A stretch of DNA of 9,560 nucleotides. It comes from JAGPDF01 sp052035735 (GTDB taxonomy: Bacteria > Acidobacteriota > Thermoanaerobaculia > Multivoradales > JAGPDF01). Numbering within the stretch: position 1 is the first letter of the stretch; every line of letters starts with the position of its first letter. The DNA lies in the NCBI GenBank assembly GCA_052035735.1, contig JBPOHI010000126.1, positions 1-9,560 on the forward strand, given 5' to 3'. The translations under genes were made by a program, and so were the position numbers. Shown here piece after piece: positions 7,846 to 9,560 of the stretch. Under the pieces are notes generated by a model. It was not told the DNA's origin. It worked only from the letters and a program-made list of their open reading frames with translations, and did not search any database.

Positions 7846-8157
7846 ATGACAGAGCCAACTGAACTCCCCGAGCTTCAGTATTCGACCGAGGACCGCGCGC
7901 TTCGACCGCTTGTCGCGCGAACGGGCCGTCTGCTTGCATCTGTGCCTGCAAAGTACCTTGCTGGCCTCCAGAAAGTCGTCATTCTCAATGCGAGCGACCT
8001 CCCTGCCAGGGAGATCAGGAAGCTCGCGGACGAGAAGAAGGGACGAGTCATGGCCTCGAGAAGAGGTGCCACCCAAATCCCGGGAGCTTTCGACTCGAGT
8101 CCGAAAGAGATCCATCGCCCTGGAGCCAGCAGCGTTCACTTGCGGCTGTTTCGCTAG
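7846..8157 (+). pseudogene. Truncated paralogue of the HExxH gene, cut by a dispersed repeat
   Basis: The frame from ATG 7846 encodes 103 residues. Residues about 28-70 resemble the N-terminal half of the gene at 7217: LLASVPAKYLAGLQKVVILN here matches LLAETSPKYLAGLDWILIIH there, followed by alignable charged residues up to GRVMA versus QVLAT. The similarity stops at about base 8056-8060, exactly where the dispersed repeat begins. The rest of the frame (ending IHRPGASSVHLRLFR and TAG 8155-8157) is encoded by the repeat, and the same tail and stop occur in the second repeat copy at 9205. The HExxH half is missing and I find no remnant of it beyond the repeat. I therefore treat this as a broken copy, most simply a gene truncated by repeat insertion or by recombination at it. 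It may still be transcribed, but no metallopeptidase activity is expected. Confidence 0.7.
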
Positions 8158-8215
8158 CTCGGGTCGTGTGAAAGTGGTTGCAGCGGATGCTGGAGGAGCC
8201 CGTCAGCGCTGCTGC
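8060..8215 (+). repeat. Dispersed repeat, copy A
   Basis: This 156-base segment matches 9096-9263 from GAAGAGGTGCCACCC through to CAGCGCTGCTGC. From the point after the small indels I count 13 mismatches in about 127 aligned bases, near 90% identity. Copy A lacks two short insertions (8 and 4 bases) that copy B has near its left end. A hairpin is kept in both: TTTCGC (8149-8154) pairs with GTGAAA (8168-8173) through one G-U pair. The repeat supplies the stop codon that ends the truncated gene at 8157. Confidence 0.85.
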
Positions 8216-8240
8216 CTGCTGAGGTGCTGCTGAGGTGCCA
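8216..8240 (+). repeat. Tandem 11-bp duplication ending in a REP-like motif
   Basis: CTGCTGAGGTG is present twice in exact tandem (8216-8226 and 8227-8237) and is followed by CCA, giving AGGTGCCA at 8233-8240 in the same orientation as the AGGTGCCACCC motifs at 7741, 8064 and 9100. It begins directly at the right end of repeat copy A, so copy A is bracketed by related short motifs. The arrangement mirrors the tandem TGAAGAGGTG pair at 7713-7732. Confidence 0.55.
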
Positions 8241-8350
8241 GCCGATTCCCACGGAGAGCTTCTTGCGGGGTCGTGCCAGATACGCCGCCGCCTTTCCGTC
8301 CTTGCCCTGTATGGCAAGAACACCACGCCGGCTCTGCGGTCGAACACGCG
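8241..8350. other. Intergenic stretch upstream of the toxin-antitoxin promoter
   Basis: I see no gene that I can support here. A minus-strand frame could be read across it, but its sequence matches no family I recognise and it runs into the REP-like motifs, so it may be a remnant of the sequence that was present before the repeats arrived. Confidence 0.3.
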
Positions 8351-8379
8351 TTGACATGCTTCGCACATGTTCCTATGCT
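8351..8379 (+). promoter_or_regulatory. Near-consensus sigma-70 type promoter for the toxin-antitoxin operon
   Basis: TTGACA at 8351-8356 is a perfect -35 box. After exactly 17 bases comes TATGCT at 8374-8379, matching TATAAT at four of six positions, including the first three and the last. Transcription would begin about seven bases after the -10 box, at or next to the antitoxin ATG at 8386, so the message would be leaderless; indeed no Shine-Dalgarno precedes that ATG. The palindrome ACATGT occurs at 8365-8370 within the spacer and again at 8384-8389 over the start codon, and ACATGC lies at 8354-8359. These are candidate operator half-sites for autorepression by the ribbon-helix-helix antitoxin. 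Confidence 0.6.
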
Positions 8380-8385
8380 GGCCAC

Positions 8386-8643
8386 ATGTCCGTCATGATC
8401 CAGATCCGCAACGTGCCCGAGGCGATTCACCGGCGGCTCAAGGCCCGCGCGGCCGAGGCCGGCATGTCGCTCTCGGACTAGCTGCTGGCCGATCTGCGCA
8501 AGGCCGCCGAGCGGCCGACGCCCGGGGAGCTGCGCGAGCGGCTGCGGTCGCGGCCGGCGGTCAAGCTCCCCGAGCCCGCGGCGCATGCGTTGCGCGCTGA
8601 GCGCGACGCTCGCGGTTCCAGCGGCTCCCGCAGCTCCAAGTGA
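8386..8643 (+). pseudogene. FitA/VapB-like ribbon-helix-helix antitoxin interrupted by an in-frame amber stop
   Basis: From ATG 8386 the frame reads MSVMIQIRNVPEAIHRRLK, then RAAEAGMSLSD, and meets TAG at 8479-8481 (codon 32). The same frame continues as LLADLRKAAERPTPGELRER and on to a TGA at 8641-8643, giving an 84-residue product with one internal stop. The first part is a typical ribbon-helix-helix DNA-binding domain of FitA/VapB antitoxins, where the stop position is commonly a tyrosine in a SDYLL-like helix; TAC to TAG is one base change. The part lost includes the rest of the second helix and the C-terminal toxin-neutralising tail. The TGA overlaps the toxin GTG (GTGA at 8640-8643), the usual translational coupling of such operons. 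It could be a real nonsense mutation, a sequencing error, or be read through by a suppressor tRNA. An alternative start at ATG 8395 does not avoid the stop. Confidence 0.75.
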
Positions 8644-9038
8644 TCGTCCTCGACGCCTCGGCGGCGGTCGAGCTGCTGCTCGGCACCGAGCGCGGAGCGG
8701 CCGTCGGCGCGCGGGTCTTCGACCCAGCCGAGACGCTGCACGCGCCCGAGCTGCTCGACGTCGAGGTCGCCCAGGTCCTGCGGCGCTACGAGCGCGCGCG
8801 GCTCATCGACGCCGCGCGCGCCGAGGCCGCGCTGCGCGACCTCGCCGATCTACCGCTCGAGCGGTACGCCCACGCCCTGCTCCTGCCGCGCGCCTGGGAG
8901 CTGCGGGAGGATCTGACGATCTACGACGCCGTCTACGTCGCCCTGGCCGAGCTCCTCGCGGCGCCGCTCCTCACCGGCGACGCCTCGCTCGCCGCAGCGA
9001 GGCATCGCGCGACGATCGAACTGCTGACCGCGCACTGA
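8640..9038 (+). CDS. vapC: VapC-type PIN-domain ribonuclease toxin
   Basis: This 132-residue product starts at GTG 8640, overlapping the antitoxin frame by four bases, and ends at TGA 9036-9038. It is a full-length PIN domain: MIVLDASAAVELLL carries D5, PELLDVEVAQVLRR carries E42, LTIYDAVYVALAE carries D96 and LLTGDASLA carries D114, the four acidic residues that coordinate Mg2+ in this family. VapC toxins cleave RNA, usually tRNA or rRNA, in the cytoplasm and are inhibited and autoregulated together with their cognate antitoxin. Here all catalytic residues are present and the frame is intact, while the upstream antitoxin has a premature stop. Since translation is expected to be coupled to the antitoxin, the stop about 160 bases upstream may also lower toxin synthesis. 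The target RNA cannot be deduced. Confidence 0.92.
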   Translation: MIVLDASAAVELLLGTERGAAVGARVFDPAETLHAPELLDVEVAQVLRRYERARLIDAARAEAALRDLADLPLERYAHALLLPRAWELREDLTIYDAVYVALAELLAAPLLTGDASLAAARHRATIELLTAH

Positions 9039-9095
9039 GGGAGTACCGTGACGAGAGTCCGGCCCCAGGAAATCGGTTGGCCGGCCGGCCGGGCC

Positions 9096-9263
9096 GAAGA
9101 GGTGCCACCCAGCCACCCAAATCCCGGGCGGGAGCTCTCGACTCGAGTCCGAGAGAGATCCATCTCCTTGGAGCCGGCAGCGTTCCCTTGCGGCAGTTTC
9201 GCTAGCTCGGGTCGTGCGAAAGGGGTCGTAGCGAATGCTGAAGGAGCCCGTCAGCGCTGCTGC
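9096..9263 (+). repeat. Dispersed repeat, copy B
   Basis: This 168-base second copy lies 57 bases after the toxin gene in the same orientation as copy A (8060-8215). It has an extra 8 bases that partly duplicate the CCACCC motif and an extra CGGG near its left end; the rest is about 90% identical. The hairpin is perfect here: TTTCGC (9197-9202) with GCGAAA (9216-9221), whereas copy A has a G-U pair at one position. The open frame tail IHLLGAGSVPLRQFR and its TAG (9203-9205) match the corresponding tail in copy A. Confidence 0.85.
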
Positions 9264-9377
9264 GCGTCTGGGCCTCTCGATTCGAGGTCAGCATCGCCTT
9301 CGGTGCGCGAGCTCTCAGCGGCAGCGACGGCGTCGACTCTGAAGAGGCTTCGGGTTGCGCTCGAGCCTTCGAGGCCG
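9264..9377. other. Short region between repeat copy B and the transposase-like fragment
   Basis: No gene is supported. Two small inverted repeats are visible: CTCGATTCGAG (9276-9286), and CTCGA (9360-9364) with TCGAG (9369-9373), the latter just beyond the stop of the minus-strand gene. On that strand they would lie in its 3' untranslated region. Confidence 0.3.
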
Positions 9378-9560
9378 CTAACCCGTTCGGGCGGCCAGTC
9401 GAATCGGGAGCCGCGGGGGAAAGGCACCGACAGGGAACTCGAAATCCGTCGCGCCCGCCCGCAGCCGGTTCGCAGCGTATCGATAGGCCTCGCGAAAGAC
9501 GAAGTAGGCCTTGCGGAGGCTGCGACGTATCGCAGGAGCCACGGCATGCACCAGCGGCGC
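9378..9560 (-). CDS. C-terminal fragment resembling a REP-associated (Y1) transposase, partial
   Basis: On the minus strand a frame runs in from the right edge and stops at TAG (complement of 9378-9380), giving 60 residues that lack their start. The visible part contains LRKAYFVFREAYRYAANRLR followed by GATDFEFPVGAFPPRLPIR. A helical YREA/LRxG stretch followed by a FPxGxxxP motif is what I recall from the C-termini of REP-associated tyrosine transposases of the Y1 family; the catalytic HUH and tyrosine regions would lie outside the window. The assignment rests on pattern memory only. The presence of several short AGGTGCC-type motifs and two longer repeats within 2 kb downstream supports it. 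Another minus-strand frame overlaps this region (9251-9547) but has no family-like sequence. Confidence 0.4.
   Translation of the reverse strand, partial: APLVHAVAPAIRRSLRKAYFVFREAYRYAANRLRAGATDFEFPVGAFPPRLPIRLAARTG

Noticed and set aside
9059..9092. GGCCGG-rich inverted repeats after the toxin gene as a terminator
   Set aside because: Low-complexity GC sequence that can pair in several registers, no T-tract, and a 14-base loop; not distinguishable from composition.
8585..9205. + strand frame of 206 codons overlapping the toxin gene
   Set aside because: Composition is a run of arginine and alanine typical of out-of-frame GC-rich sequence; the PIN-domain frame explains the DNA. Its tail only reflects the repeat.
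7713..9263. CRISPR array
   Set aside because: The repeats are few, of unequal length and unevenly spaced, with genes between them; no regular repeat-spacer pattern and no cas gene.
9251..9547. 98-codon minus-strand frame at the right edge
   Set aside because: Serine/arginine-rich with no motif, and it overlaps the more family-like frame ending at 9378 as well as repeat copy B.

Overview
The window is GC-rich (roughly two thirds G+C by eye) bacterial DNA. The combination of tandem CbcL-like multiheme cytochromes, an Rhs/YD-repeat gene and a degraded accessory stretch with repeats and a toxin-antitoxin pair would fit an Acidobacteriota-type or similar environmental anaerobe. No marker gene is present, so the taxonomy is only a guess.

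Region 1 (1-4621) is an energy-metabolism operon of two paralogous membrane cytochromes, both on the + strand. The first gene lacks its 5' end; 18 CxxCH heme motifs remain, followed by a six-helix b-type cytochrome domain. The second is complete: signal peptide, 11 CxxCH motifs, then a five-helix b-type domain. Both have the architecture known from Geobacter CbcL, a periplasmic multiheme domain fused to a quinol-oxidising b-type anchor. They probably move electrons between the quinone pool and periplasmic or extracellular acceptors. A strong GC hairpin follows the second gene.

Region 2 (about 4700-7708) holds an Rhs/YD-repeat protein with a C-terminal tip of unknown function. A small HELGHH metallopeptidase-like gene lies 17 bases downstream. 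The Rhs gene looks damaged at its 5' end. A good ribosome binding site and a signal-peptide-like start lie one frame away from the Rhs frame, and the Rhs frame opens in what looks like the middle of a YD-repeat protein.

Region 3 (7709-9560) is a mosaic. It contains a truncated paralogue of the metallopeptidase-like gene, cut off where a roughly 156-base dispersed repeat begins, and a second copy of that repeat about 1 kb further on. Several short AGGTGCC-type motifs in one orientation accompany the repeats. Between the two copies is a VapBC/FitAB-type module in which the antitoxin carries an in-frame amber stop at codon 32 while the PIN toxin is intact; a near-consensus promoter ends almost at the antitoxin ATG, suggesting a leaderless transcript. 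At the right edge, on the minus strand, is a C-terminal fragment that resembles a REP-associated (Y1) transposase, which could be the source of the repeats.

The most distinctive observations are the repeat family and its truncation of the paralogue, the broken antitoxin beside an intact toxin, and the Rhs plus HExxH pair with a decayed second copy.
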